This document shows, piece by piece, positions 22,561 to 36,379 of a DNA stretch of 64,000 nt. Source of the stretch: Prinia subflava (Eukaryota; Chordata; Aves; Passeriformes; Cisticolidae); NCBI RefSeq assembly GCF_021018805.1, contig NW_026960609.1:620001-684000 (forward strand), read 5' to 3'. The notes under the pieces are model-generated. The model did not search any database. It saw only the letters and a program-made list of their open reading frames with translations, and was not told where the DNA came from. The position numbers and the translations under genes are program-made. Each line of letters begins with the position of its first letter. Position 1 is the first letter of the stretch.

Positions 22561-25500
22561 GAAGGACTGAGCTAGCTTAGACCCTTAAGGGAAATAAAGG
22601 AGGTTTATTTATCACCTGATAGATTTTATAACAATACAGGAACAAAAGACTGCTAAGAAAGAAACCATGCTCCATGGTTCACAGGCTTGTTGTAGACTCT
22701 GTTCACAGCACTGAAGAGAAGTCCCATGCTGCACAACAACTGAACCCAGAGCCCACCCTCTCCCTCCCATTTTAATAGCATGAGACAAATGTGGAGAACA
22801 TGCTCAGAGCAGGCGCTTTTGCTTTACGTGAAGGTAATTGTGCCTGCTGTAGTGAATGGATGGACTTGTATGGATGGACTTGTTCTGCTGTTTCCATCAG
22901 AACTCAAATTCATTACAATTTGACCTTCTTACATAGCATCTTTCAAAGTTCCCAGATCTTATATATTTTTCCCCAAAATCTGCAGTTACAGCCTGATCTT
23001 ATCTCCCAGTTATTAATTGTAAGCCCCACTGATTCCCCCATCTCCCCTGAACTATTCTAGAGTCCTTGAGCATCCATGAGTGAAGAATTCAGAAATTAAG
23101 AGAAAATGAGACTTTTTTTCCCTCTTCCTTGATTCCTGCAGGCAAAAACTGTCTACAACAGGGGATTTGATGAACACTAGACTTGTGTGTCAGTCTTTGT
23201 TCTTAGAGAGGCCGTTAGTGTTTCCAGACTGCTACAAAATGTTTTTCAAACTCCTCCCTACGTCCAGACGTGAATTTTACAACTGCAACACAAAATGCTG
23301 CACTGCTTTTGTTTTGGATTCCTTCCTTTTTATCTTGCTTGGGATGGCAAGAACACTGGCTGCCAGTTTACCTTGTAAATACACCTCCCAACACACATTC
23401 CTCACAAAGCCATTGCCTTCTTTTCTACAACTAACCACATGTAAATTGTTACCTTTTTTTTTTTTTCCAACTAAGCACATGAAATAATTTATTAAATAAA
23501 GACAGAAGGCTACTCGGTAAAGATCTGTAGCAAAAATCTTGCTTCTTCCCTGTCTACCAAATAAGTTAATAGGGGTTTTTCAGCTGTCTTCAGCAGGAAT
23601 TTGATGTTACTCCTACAGCATCAGGAAATGAACTTAGTAGACAATTGAGGAGAAGATATTATCAGGCCCTTAAAAAATGACAAAAGGAATAGAAAATTAA
23701 TTTAGCAGTAAGCTGATCCATGATATTAAGTGCAAGGTTCAAAAATTAGTATCTTTACTGTAGAGTCTATTTCCAACAGCCTCATTTTCAACAGATAGTA
23801 TTTTATTCTTGTATATATTCAAGTGTTTTCAAGATAAAAGACTACTGACAGTGAATAAAGGCATGAAAACTCTGGTCTCAACAGGGTTAAAAGTGTTAAC
23901 AGTGCTAAAAATAATCTAGCTGATAGATACACTAAAGCAACCTAAAATAGCTAAAAATTGTGTAAGGCCACAAAATGAACTTGCATGTGAAATTGTTTCA
24001 GGATTGTTGTTCCAGAGGCCATTTTTGCCTAGAAAGCAGTTTTTGTCATCTGTGTAGACCACTTCCAATGATCACAGAGGGGACCAACCAGCAAGCACAA
24101 TTGCTCCCTTCCCAGATGTACATCTGCATTTCACACCAAGAGGACTTCCAGAGATCCTGCCTGGGAATCCAGACTGAGACACACCCTACAGGGTATCTGC
24201 TTTGTAATATGAATTCAGTCTTTATGTATTTTTCAGATGCTGTTTCACAAGAGATTCTTATTCTGGAAGCCACACATTTGTCACTAATGTCTCCACAGTC
24301 ACAGAAGGGAATGAGGTCTGCAGGTTGATTGGAAAACCCTTTATTACCCAGAAGCAGAGAGCCATGAGGCACTGTGTGTATCCAAGCACACCACCACTGC
24401 CATCAGCAGGAACTTTGTGCCAGGTGGGAATTTAGGTCAAGGCCAGGATTTTTTTCCCTATTATTGGTGTTAGGATTCTTCAAGATTACCAACAAGGTGA
24501 TGACATTAAAAAGGATAGTAGAGTGCAGCAGAGTGTGTGTGATTTATGGGCTTATACTGAGTGCAAAGTTTGCTCTCCTTCTGAAAACAGTCTTTTAGTA
24601 TTTACATTGTGGCATTCAACACATTGTTTTGTTCTACCTGTGCTTCCACCTCTCAAAATCCCACCTCAGTTAGCACTGAGAAACAATAATGAAATTTCAA
24701 TAAAGCATTAAAAAAAGAAAGAATAAAAAAACCCAACATAACCAACCAACCAACCAACCAACAACAAGAAAGCACCAACAGCAACAAAAAAAAACCCAAA
24801 GACAAGCCATCAGGGTTTTCACTGAGAAGAGATAAAAGTTCCACAAGGGACCTTACTATTGCTATCAATTCTTATGCTGAAAACTGGAAGTTAACACAAT
24901 AAGGAGTGATACTATACAAACCTAAAATAGAATGCTCTCTCTGAGCAACAATTATAGCTTAAAGATGTTGAATGTTTGTGACTGTGCTCATAACCTTTGA
25001 TTGTATTCTATTCTGTGGGGCAGATCCTCAGATAGCGATTTGGAGTAATGAAAACAATTTATGCCATCTGAGGAGCTGCCTTATGAGAGTCTGACACTTA
25101 TTAAACTGAGAATACCAGTGCATGCACTTACTTCTGCACCTCTTGATTAGAAGTCAAATTATTATTCAGGGAATTTAATGGACTATATTCATGGCTACTG
25201 ATATTTTTCAGAGTGTTATTTTAACTGTTTTGAAACAGAGATCTATAATGCAACTTTTACAAGTGGTTGCATAACCTACTGTCCCAAGGCATCCCTATTT
25301 TTTTGACTGGTTACATTAACTCACACACACATAGAGACTGCTAATTCTGACACAGTGGAATGACATTCTCATTGCCAGTAAGATTTTTTGTTCCCTGTGA
25401 AAAATGTACTTTTATCCCAAATTACTCTATATCTCCTTATTCTAAAACAAGGAGAAACAAACGCAATGACTCCATGAAGGATTGGTGTGTGTATCTTCTT

Positions 25501-27316
25501 GGGGGCAATTAGTCTCAGAGTTGCAGTCAAACATGTGCCTAGCATTTAGTTTCACAGGTTTTGATCAATTGAAGTTTCTTCAAAGCTCTGTTCACATTCT
25601 CTTCTGGTCTCAGATTACCTTTGCATTCAGCCTACATTTTGAGCTATATCACACACTCAGATTCCCCTCCTACCAAAATATCAATTCAGTGTACTGGGAA
25701 GAAAAGTGGCATCCTCGTTAAAGCAAGAGATTAGCTAGTCTCTCTTTTTCTCAATATTCAAAGAAACTGCAAATATTATCTGATGTAAAGCAGTCTCTAC
25801 TAAGCTCTTGCTTTGTCTACAATCAGGGCCACTAAAAACTTCAAAATCAGTGTAGTAGCCACAGACGTGCATGGTGTGTCACTCCTGCACAGAAATATCT
25901 AAACCAGCTCACTGAAGGCTTATGCAGAACAGTCCAAACCACAGCCAACGTGCTTGCCTGTCCAGCTGGTGACTGGACATGGGACATTAACACAGCATTC
26001 CCAAAGCCTGCAAATAGAGGATGAGGTTTGCCTCAATTGCCCAAAATGAAACTGCCTCATTTTCCTAAAAACACTACAGAGTGGTGAACCTCCCTTCCCC
26101 TCCAAACCTAAAGAGTAGTAAAATCCAGGCAAGGGTAGATAGACATGAAACACTGAATCTTACAGGGAACAGTTTGCGGACTGTTAAAGGAAGAAGTGGG
26201 AATTAAAAGCCACTCTCCCATTTTGAGGTTGAGATGAAATTGTAGCTCCCAGTGTGACTTTCTGCAGAATACGCTGGCTACCTCTCTGCCTACTTTGATG
26301 TGCAAGGGAAGCCACATTTTCCACTTTGTGCATGGATTGAAGCAATTTCTATTCAACACAGCTCAATCCAATTCAGCTTTGCCAAAGCAAACAGCTGAAG
26401 AAAAGTGTAAAGCTTAAGAGGTGCATGTATGTGTGAAGCACACATACACCCTCACATCCTACTTTGCAGCAACAAAGTGTAGACCTGTCCTGCACTATTT
26501 CGCCACCAGCTCTTTAAAGCAAAACACTCTGGGCTCTGAACAAAGCCCCTTTGTTAGATAACAATCCAACATGTAGAGGACCCTCATTTCATACTTTCTC
26601 CATTAAAATGCAAATCTCTGCCTTGACACAATGACACTCAAAATGGAATCCTGTACAAGAAATGCTGCACCTCAGAGCTTGTCATCTACTGATAATGACT
26701 ACTTTTGCAATCCTTTTAATTGCTTATATTGTTTATAATTTTGTGGATACATTTTCTTCAGGAGAGAATAATTTTTAATATAGTCTTAACAAGAAAGACA
26801 TATACTACAAGATGTGAGCTCAATTAAGTTTTCTGATCTAAAACAATAAATTCCATGACAAATTAACAGAAACAATAAAACAAGTAGCAAAACATGATTA
26901 ACAGGACAATTCTAGCCAATAGGCTCTTTTAATCTGGGGATCTGAAAGTTCCATAAAATAGCAGATGAAGAAATAATGACAAAGTTAAAATTACAACACT
27001 GGTAATATATAATAAACCATGTATTTCAAAAGATTATGTTGCAAGTGAAAGTTTGCACCAAAATTTATTGATAAAAAATGACTCTCTATAAAGCTATCTT
27101 TCACTTCTTGTTCTTGTACATATGGAAGTCAGAAAAGCCTCAGATCTTAAACCACACAGCAAATTGGCCCAGCTAGAGAATTTAGACAGTCACCTGCATA
27201 AAGCAGGAAGAAACTCTAACTACAGGAGACCTATGGTTAAAGACACAGTACTTTATGAAAATATACACTAGCACGTATTTCTGGATGTCTGTCAAAGAAT
27301 ATTGCTGTAAAAACTG
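22561..27316. other. Non-coding stretch with small simple repeats
   Basis: No gene recognised in about 4.7 kb. It holds a short (AACC)n microsatellite at 24742-24763 and A/T runs at 23454-23466. All frames are shorter than 120 codons and lack domains. Confidence 0.55.
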
Positions 27317-27322
27317 AACTGG

Positions 27323-27894
27323 TGTGGTGGTGTGGAATTAAGTTCATAATAAGTTTATTGGGTTTGTGCAGGTTGATTGTACAATGGTATGTTCCTTGTA
27401 CCCCATTTTCCCCTGTTGGTATTATCCTGGCATTCCCTAAGTCATATAACTCTTCAGTTATTTGTCAATCTTTTCTCATGGTCTGTGTAAACCCCTCCCT
27501 GTTGTCCCTGATTGGTTTCTGTAAGGTCACCCCATGTTCGTACCACCTCTTTAGTTGAAGCCCATTGGTTGCAACCTCCTTACCACACCCCATTTCACTG
27601 CTGTATAAAACGGCAGGTCAGACGAGCCTCAGGGGCAGTTTGAGGATCCGGCAGGTGGTAAGGAGGTCCCGTGGGACCCCCAAATAAATCTGTCATTTTT
27701 ACCAGACTGGCTCCTCCCTTCTTCTTCTCCGCTGTTGTCAGCATTCTCCACCGCCTCACACAGCCTCTCAGGACAAGAACTCACAGGGATCAGCAGGCTT
27801 GCCTGACTTGCCTAGCTGTACCCTTTAGCCTTCTGCGGTGCCTGAGATAGCCGGGCAGGCAGAGAGACTGAGTTCTCTTAAAGGCACCACGACA
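27323..27894 (+). mobile_element. Solo LTR, same family as 12190-12762
   Basis: It starts TGTGGTGGTGTGG and ends CACCACGACA. TATAAAA is at 27604-27610 and AATAAA at 27683-27688, about 75 bp apart, giving a short R region. The perfect 6-bp TSD AACTGG is at 27317-27322 and 27895-27900. It is the inverted partner of the copy 15 kb to the left. Confidence 0.94.
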
Positions 27895-27900
27895 AACTGG

Positions 27901-30222
27901 TATCTCACATACCAGGCATAATTCTGCTCTGCTCTTTGAAATTTAAATGCTGTTAAGTGTCTTTGCTTCTTTTTAGTTTGAGGATCAAGTAATCACCTTT
28001 ATGAAGGTAAAACCATACAGGGAAATTCTGCTGTTAGAGCATCAGAAACAAAGAATATTAGTGAGTCTGGACCCACTTTCTTTTTCCACCCAACAAGTCA
28101 GTCAAAGGTCAGTGTCAGAAGGGGTTTGATATAAGCTCCAGTTGCAAGTCCTTGTTGTGACAGCCTGGTGTAGCCCCCATGTACTGCCCTGTTAGACCCC
28201 TGTGTACTACTTCCCAACTCATCTGGCATCCCAGGGCAAACAAACTGTCTTAGAACATTTAATTCCATTAGAAAACCAAAATGAGCCGACTGGTTCAACC
28301 AGTTTCAGCAGGACATAAACACCTTTGATACTCTCTGTATCAACTATTTTTTACCTCAAGAGATATCCTGTCTCCCACTACTTATTAACCCACCATGACT
28401 TTCTCTTCCAAGTACTAACTCAACCTCCCACTGACCTAAGGGACACACTTTTAAACTCTGAGCTTTCACAACACCCTGTGGGAATAATTTTCAGAAGTAC
28501 AATACCTGCTCTGCGAAAAACAATGCTTTTAACTCTGCTCTTGCTGGTTTCTCCCAGTGATCCCTAGCTTCTGCACCAGAGAGATGCTGATGGAGGGATG
28601 CCTATCTGCCCACTCCCTGCCCCTCACCATGCCTCTATCCCCCACCTACAGATGCATTGCTGAAAAACACTACTTGTGTAAAGCAAGTTCTTCCAAAAGC
28701 ATGCATTCTGACAAAACTACATTAGTATTGCCCCAAGACTGATAAAGAAATCCTAATTTTATCTATACTCGCTGTTTTTACTGTGATTAAAAATTAATTA
28801 AAAGATCTGGTTCAATGCTCATGTAATAGTATCTCCTTTTTCAAAATAAACTATAAATTCTTGAAATGACACAAATATCCTGCCCTGAGAGATATGACTT
28901 TCCTAAGTAAATTGCACTAAGCAATAAAAAGATCCGTAACAATACTACTATATCCTAAAACATCTTCTTGACAGTATTGTCAAGCTCTTGGCAGAACTGT
29001 ATTTTATTCATGTGAACTTCAAAAAAAAGTAATAAAAATTCTTCTGGCTGTTTCTGAATTATAAAATATAAAAATGCAAACAACATTCTTCAGTTCTATC
29101 CACATTAAAAATTCCTGCTCAAGAGATGTAATAAATTATTTTCCTGGGACCTGGATTATAAAGCAACTTTTTCTAAGTCATAAAATCATGGAATAATTTT
29201 TTGTCAGCATGACAGTCTCTTGTCAATAAAATTCACCTAACTGAAAACTTTCTCATCATACAGAGCAGCAAATCTATCACGTTATGCCACACAATCCTTA
29301 GAAAACTCTACTTTTTATTTCAATGGGGTGATGTGGGGTAATATAAACAAACCACAAAATTATTTTGGTTGCTTTGCCCTCTTAGCTCATATTTGGAATC
29401 TATATCTTAGTATTTCCATGGTAGTAGTGGATAGGGCAAATCATAATTTCAAAGTTTCTCTACAAATTTTGTGTTAATCTGCACTCACTTTTGTTGTCAA
29501 GAAAACCTTGTGTCTTGAAATCGCTTGTGTTGTTTGAGCCTAATCCTCAGCTGATTTACAGAGTAGCAATTTCACTGCAGGCCAAACAATTGAATTAAAT
29601 CAACACCAGTCCTGTAATGATTCACATCACTGAGCTGTCATGCAGGATCAGTTCCTGTTTCTTCACCCTCAAACACCCAGAATATGCAGCAAATTCTCTA
29701 GACCAGATTTTCCCCACAAATTTGAATGAAATAAGATGGGAATATCGCCACCACAATTGCCATCATTGTGTGTAAGGGTCAATGGACTTTTCCTATAAAT
29801 TCCACTCTGAAAAGTTAGGAGTTCCTTTAAAAGTAAAATATGTAATTGATTCTTATTTCACTTTTATTTGCAGCCTATCAGTTAATATAAAGTTTACAGC
29901 TCAGCTATAGGGATGAAATCAGGGAAAGTTTTTAAAAATCACTCTCATTCAAAGAACTTAAATATTCAAGACCCATCAAAAACACTTACAATTTTTAGAG
30001 TCATAGATGCTTTTGCAAACCCACTGCATGCAGCTAGACAGGAGCCTATGAATTCTGCATGCTTTGCTTTCAATTTCAGCAGTGAACTGTAATGAATCTG
30101 GGCCAGAGACCTTTGCTGAATCAGATCTCCTCATTTTGCAGGAACAAACACTTTTGGAGCTGCCATTAAGTAAGGTACAATAACTTCATTTAAAGGGACA
30201 CAATTTCTTTTGTTCCAGATAA
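27901..30222. other. Non-coding stretch, nothing recognised
   Basis: AT-rich sequence with short frames only; no repeat family recognised. Confidence 0.55.
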
Positions 30223-30227
30223 CATAG

Positions 30228-31632
30228 TGTCATGGGTTGATGCTAGCCAAAGTCAGTGCACCCATGAGTGTATGTTTTTCCTAATGAGCTACTGTGAGAT
30301 GTGGTCAAGAACAGAGCAGAGCAGGCCCAAAACTTGAAATAGAAGGACAACTTTATTAAACTACATAACAACAGACAGTAGAAAAGAAAAGAAAACCCAA
30401 ACACCCAGAAACAGAAATGAAAACCTCCCAGAACATTTCTTCTCCTCCCCCCAATTTCCATCCCTTACATGCTCAAACAGTTAACACTTGCACATTACCC
30501 TCATCTTACTTGCTTAAACCTTCCACAACCCTGGGTTCCCCATCAAAGTCATCATCCCTCAAAAAAAACCCCAATCTTCAATCCATCCAGGGAGAGAGGA
30601 GTCTCTCTCGCACCACAGACCCCCCACAGGAAACACAGGTCCATCCTCCCATGTTCCCATGTCACCCATGGCACCACCCGGAGAAGTCTACCAGGGTGAC
30701 ACCCTCCTTTCCATGTCCAGTGCTCTCACCACCGTCCGTGGACCAAGACCACATAAAGGGCTCTTTTAAGGATGTTTGGACAAGTACCAAAAACCAGCCA
30801 TCTTCTCATATTGGGACAAGCAGTCCCCCCCACATTTACCCCTGGGGCCAAGGGTTCCAAGAACAGGCCACAAAGTCTTTGGTTTTGAGCCAAATGCATC
30901 CACCCAAATACAGTCTTATTTATGTTCAGGAGAGTTCAGGGTCCGTCTATGGCTAACATTATGCAAGAAAAGTCCAGCTCAGAAGCCACTCCTCTTCACC
31001 TCTAGCCATCGAGGGGGTCCTTTTCATCATGCTTTATCATCTCAGTCCCAGGCTGTCCCTCTCTCTTCTGAAACCACCAGCCATGAGAATCAATGTCTGG
31101 GAAAAGTTTTCTTCTGCCTCAGAAAGAGTTAAAAGCTTCTATCTCCCAGCAAGGCCACAGGCTCAGGTACTCGCAGGCTCCGACAACTCCCACACGCAGC
31201 TCCAGCTCGCAGCTCAGCACCTTCTCCCTAGGGGGGGGAGCAGATGGGACGAGGGGGGGGATGGAGACAGGGACAGGGGGGGACGGAAGGCACCTCCAGA
31301 GTTCTCCACCCCTCCATCCTGGATGGGGCTGGCCCAGCTCCAGTCCCGTTCTCTCTTTCCCCCCCCTGGGGCCCGAGGCCTACCTCAGCCTGACCACCTG
31401 GTCCCCCTCCCCCACCCAGCCTGGTCAGCTGGGCAGGGGAGAAGATGCTCCTCTCCTGAAAGCAGAGCCAGAAAGAGGAAGTCTCTCTGGGAGTCCTTGC
31501 TTTTAACCCCTTGTGTCCTCAGAGGCGTGTCCAACCCCTCAGTGGCCACCGAAGGTGCCAACATTCAAACCTGACCACTGATTGGTTTGACCTCAGCTTC
31601 CTGAAAAACTCACTTCCCCTCAAACCAGGACA
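30228..31632 (-). mobile_element. Long solo LTR (1.4 kb), same family as 15645-17045
   Basis: Read on the minus strand it begins TGTCCTGGTTTGAGG and ends CCCATGACA. AATAAA is at 30352-30357 (minus strand). The perfect 5-bp TSD CATAG is at 30223-30227 and 31633-31637. Frames of up to 181 codons in the GC-rich middle are open on the antisense strand. They differ from those of the sister LTR, so I do not treat them as genes. Confidence 0.92.
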
Positions 31633-31637
31633 CATAG

Positions 31638-34600
31638 AAAGCTATGAAACATTAACATGCCCAACTGCTTCCCTCATCAAATCCAGGTTTTGAGAGTGAC
31701 ATCAAAATACGCCTGCCAGTCAAAAGGCTGCACATGAGCACAGTGGAAGCTGGCAATCCTGTTTTCGTTTTCTCATAGCACTGTCCAGACTTTGTGATAT
31801 CACCCCCAGCAAATACCTGCCACAGTGAGACCTGCTGTGACCCTGAGACAATGCCAGTGAGCTCCATTATTAAAAAACACTGTGAGCAATGCAGCTGTGT
31901 TTTGGTGCTAGTATGTCCCCAGCCCATTTTACTTCTGAAGTACACAAAATATTAAATATTATTCCACTAGAATTGAGCACTGCATTAGTTTAGCATTTTG
32001 TTGTGAAATCACACCCAGTGAGAATACATTTACTACAGTTTGGCCCTGGAGAGTAGAACAATCAGCAAATGGATTTTACAGCTAGGAGCTCCCTGAACCG
32101 AGAAAATCAGAAGCTCGGGTCTTTGTCATGCTTCAATGAAGTGAAGCACTGGGATATACAGTGAGCTCAGAAATCATCATAAGAGAGGCAAGAACAAGTA
32201 TTGTGAGGAGTGAAATGAGTAAATGGGCTTTCAGAGCCAGACCCCATTCAAAACAGACATGTTGCTATTAATCTCTGACAACTACTTTTGTCCTTGCAAC
32301 TGAAAAAACTAATGTATGGCTTTCCATTAATTAGGCTGGAGTGTTTTTTCAGGAAAAGGGTGTAACAAAACCAAAAATCTTTTAATTGCATGGCTTGAAA
32401 GTGGTGATGATTCTGAATGTTAATTCCAAATTAATACACATTATAATCTCTTAACCTTTCCCACTGCATTATTTCCCAAGATAGCAAATCTATAAAGTAA
32501 CTGTGTAAGAATTGGGAGCAGATTATTCAAAAATTTCCAGTTGTTTCACAATTTTCTGATAGGCTTAACAATCTCAGGATAGAAATATCATTTCAGGCTG
32601 ACAACATTCCCAGCCATCATGATCACAACACCTGACAGATCTGGCCATCTGAATTAATCTTTGGCCTGGAAATGTCAATATTTGACTCTTCTCTAGTTTT
32701 TGTTTTAGTCAGATGGATCACATGGGAGATCACTTCAGAATCATTACAATTTCAAAGTTATTCTGATATCAACATAGCCTTTAATCACGCTAACTTAAGA
32801 CTTTTGATTTTTTGATTTGATTAGTAACTTAAAATTTTGAAGCTGCACCTATTTTGAGCCACTTTGCTGAAAGCATTGGACCCAGTGAAGCAAACTTTTA
32901 TGAAAATAATTGGGCTAAATAAGTATTGCTGTAAATACGGACAGGCACTGTGTGGAAAACAGGTGTGAGATAAGCAGTCTTGAGCCAACCTAACGTTCAG
33001 AGGGCAAAGAAGTATAAGAGGAAATGAGCTGCACCTGGGCATATTTTTGGCCCTTATTTTGTGTATGTGTTTTCTGTTTTTATGAATACTAGGTTTTCAT
33101 CACCCATTTACAGGCAACACTGCTCCCTTCAGACCTTGAAGAAGCAGAAGAGCTTGATGCCCACCTGAGTTACTTATTTCATACACATACTAAGTGCAAA
33201 ATTGGTTGTAGTCACACCATCCTTCTATTGCATTTGGTTTTGACCAACTCAGACCAAATAAACAGCTCAAAATACTATTTTGAATCATCATGTAAGAGGC
33301 TCAACATTTGAGCCTAAATTTTGTTCCACTGAAAACTTTCAAGGTTCATACTACTGGAGTTATCCTGGGGAGACACTATATAGACCTATTTCCCATTTTA
33401 TGAAATATCTAAAGATCAAAGGACTCCATTTGAAATAAACTTAGATAAGGAACCACATACAAATAAAGAAGTCTTATTATTTCTAAGGAAATAACAGTAA
33501 CAATGAACATAAGCTAGAATGTACTTTTCCCCATAGGTCACAAAAGAGAAAAAAACCAAGACACCCTAGGAAAATGTCATATTTCAGTATACTTCCTTTA
33601 AATGTATTCTATATTCTATATTCTATTTTGTCTGTTACATTGTACAGTAAATAAATTTGATTTTATCTTTCTTTAATGAGATTATATTGACCAGAATGTC
33701 CCAGAGGGAAGCAGTAAGAATTGCCCTTTTTTGTATGTGTGCATCTTGGTCCCAGGTCAGGCATGTGACCTGTTTATTGTACATGACTCCATGATTCATA
33801 CTAAATGGAAATGGATTTAGTTGTGATCTATGCTCCTAAAGGTAAGATTAATTATACTAATACGAAGTCTGCAACATAATCTCCCCTAGACCTGTCCTCA
33901 AATAACAGGAAACAGGGACAGCTGGAATGAGGAGTGAACTTTCCGCTGTCTGGTAGAGTCAAACTCCAAGCAAAACTTTTTCCTCATTCACATGGAACAA
34001 CTTGTGTGTTGAGTAACAGGGCATGAGCTCACATGGGCATTCATCCCTGAAGCACAATCCCAAAGGTCTCTGCTACACACTTGTCATTTCTTCTTACAAA
34101 GTCTGCAGAAAGCAAACACCTTTATAAGGTAATGGTAGTTAAATTCCTTTCCACCAAATGCTAAATCTTTCATCATAGTCAGTTGGAAATGGACTGCTAA
34201 ACCTAAAACAAGGTTTTCTTTTATAGCTGTGGTGAAACTTGCATGAAAAAGATTATGTTCATGCATTTCTTCAGGAGTACCAAATCATCTATGTAAACTA
34301 TTGCAAACGATCAAAAAAAAAAAAAAAAGACTTTGTACTGACATCCTGAAGACACTTTGGAAATACACGTAATACAACAATAAAAGTGGCTACCATCCAT
34401 TATGTATTTCCTGCTGAACACAATAAAATTCCAGAAATACACATTCACTGATAGTACATTACAATAACATGACTCAAAACAATTTCTTACACTATGTTCT
34501 TGCTATGCTACCTTTGCATATACCCGAGCTATTGTAAAGCTCAGCTCTTCAATTTTCTTTTTCTAAACTGATATCTTAAATGTGGTGGCATTAAGCAATA

Positions 34601-35289
34601 ACAGTGTGAGATGTAAGTGTTCTCTGCATGTAAAAGCACTAATAGTGGTAGATCATTTTCCCTGTTTCTTCAGCTCTGAAGTTTATAAAAGGAGAAAACA
34701 CTTCTCACACCATCAAGACAAACAAGGCATGCTACATGAGCTTTCCTCTGTCACAACTAGTTAGGTGTCCTGCAGCACTCCTCTGAGCAGCCAGGCACAA
34801 AGAGGCTTGTCAAAACACTATCGACTTCTTCAGACCTGGCTCTTAGGATTTACTTTGATGTGGAAAACTGTCACTCTGCATGCCCTGAACAAATTAATTC
34901 ACAACACTGATACTTCATGTGTATTAAAAAGGTAGATGCAATTATAATTTTTGGATAGGTCAGCATTGTTTCTCTAATGTATACCTTCTTTGCACAAGAT
35001 CTAAAGATGATTTTTATTTTTTAATCTGTTTTTCTGGTGTCAGTCCAAAACGGACTTGCTTTTCTTCTTTGTACAATAGAACTGCTTGTCAAGTACAACA
35101 TATAAGGTGTAATTTTTTTAAAAAGTATTCTTTTCTTCAGATTATATTACTCCAGCAAAGCATTTGCCATTCTACACAATAACAATGTTATAAATGCCAG
35201 GACAATTTATTACCAAATTCAATAATTTGGTTTATTAAAAATTCAAATCACAAAATTTAGAATCAAATTACAGAATTTTAAGCAATAAA
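31638..35289. other. Non-coding stretch with simple repeats
   Basis: No gene recognised in about 3.6 kb. A short ATTCT tandem repeat is at 33604-33626, and a poly-A run at 34313-34328. Confidence 0.55.
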
Positions 35290-35882
35290 AAAACCCCACA
35301 CAAACAGCGACACTTACTTGACAGAGTTTTCCCCGGGAAAAAGGAGCCAAGGGTGACCCATAGACATAGACCCTGGCCGTCTGTGTCTCTAGCTGGGTAC
35401 ACACCTTCACCCGCCTAGAGGCTTAACTTAAATACCCTTAATTTCCCCTTCGGCAGCACTTCTCCCAATGTTTCTGCTAAGCACCGGCAATTAAGAGTGT
35501 TTACACTAAGCCCTGAAAAGAATCCCCTGGTCCATTCAAATGCTAATGTCCAGAGTAAGTCCTTGCTTTGAGTAATTTAACCGCCGTAGAAGTGTGTGAT
35601 GACTTTCCTGCACGCATGCAACCTGATCAGAGTAAATCCTTGCTTTTGAGGCAATTTTCACTGCACGTAGGCAGGGGTAGGTTGGTTCGTGTTCATTGTT
35701 TCATCAGTGCCTCGTGTTCTCACCTTCTGTTTCTGGACCAGGGAGATCAGGAGAGGTGCTTTACAGAAGTCTGTGTAACACGCGGGTTGAGCATACACAC
35801 ATACCTTTATACAATATATTACAGTTTCCAGCTTATAATCATTTATAGAACATGAATTAAATAACCCTATTTTCCACAACAA
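35290..35882 (-). repeat. Probable LTR, boundaries unsure
   Basis: Read on the minus strand it would start TGTTGTGGAAAATAGG at 35882, with a TATTTAA box at 35428-35434 followed by a GC-richer transcript-start-like region. It stands out from the flanking AT-rich DNA. I found no clear AATAAA and no TSD, so the left edge is approximate. Confidence 0.4.
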
Positions 35883-36373
35883 CAAGAAACAATGCTGAGA
35901 AAATCCACTTATAAATACTTGCTATTTTTGTACAATACATATCATATTTGGAACATGTCATTAAGACGTTTGTTTGAAACTCTCAAAACTTTATTCTTCT
36001 GTCTTTCAGGTTCCAAGTAAGCCACAAAGCTCCAATCTGCAAGCACCAGGCAGAGGAAACTAGCTCCACTGAAAACTAAGTAAGTATTTGGCGCTTATTT
36101 GGAAGAAGGATGTTGAATACCTAAATCTTGGTTATACCTCTCAAATAAGTCTCACCTAAAATATTTTGGTAGCCTAAGGGCTTGTAACAATTCAAATAAA
36201 CTAATACTAGAAAAGATACTACTAGCTCACACTGAGTGGAGCAAATGTAGGATTGTGTTCATAACACACGCAGGGGTTTCACAATAGATTGTTTTCCACG
36301 CAGCATTTGAAAAATTCTACAAAATTTAAACTTACAAGATCTGTCACTCCTCAATAACACGCAAAGGTAAAAG
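35883..36373. other. Non-coding gap between LTRs
   Basis: Short unassigned sequence; nothing recognised. Confidence 0.5.
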
Positions 36374-36379
36374 CCTAGA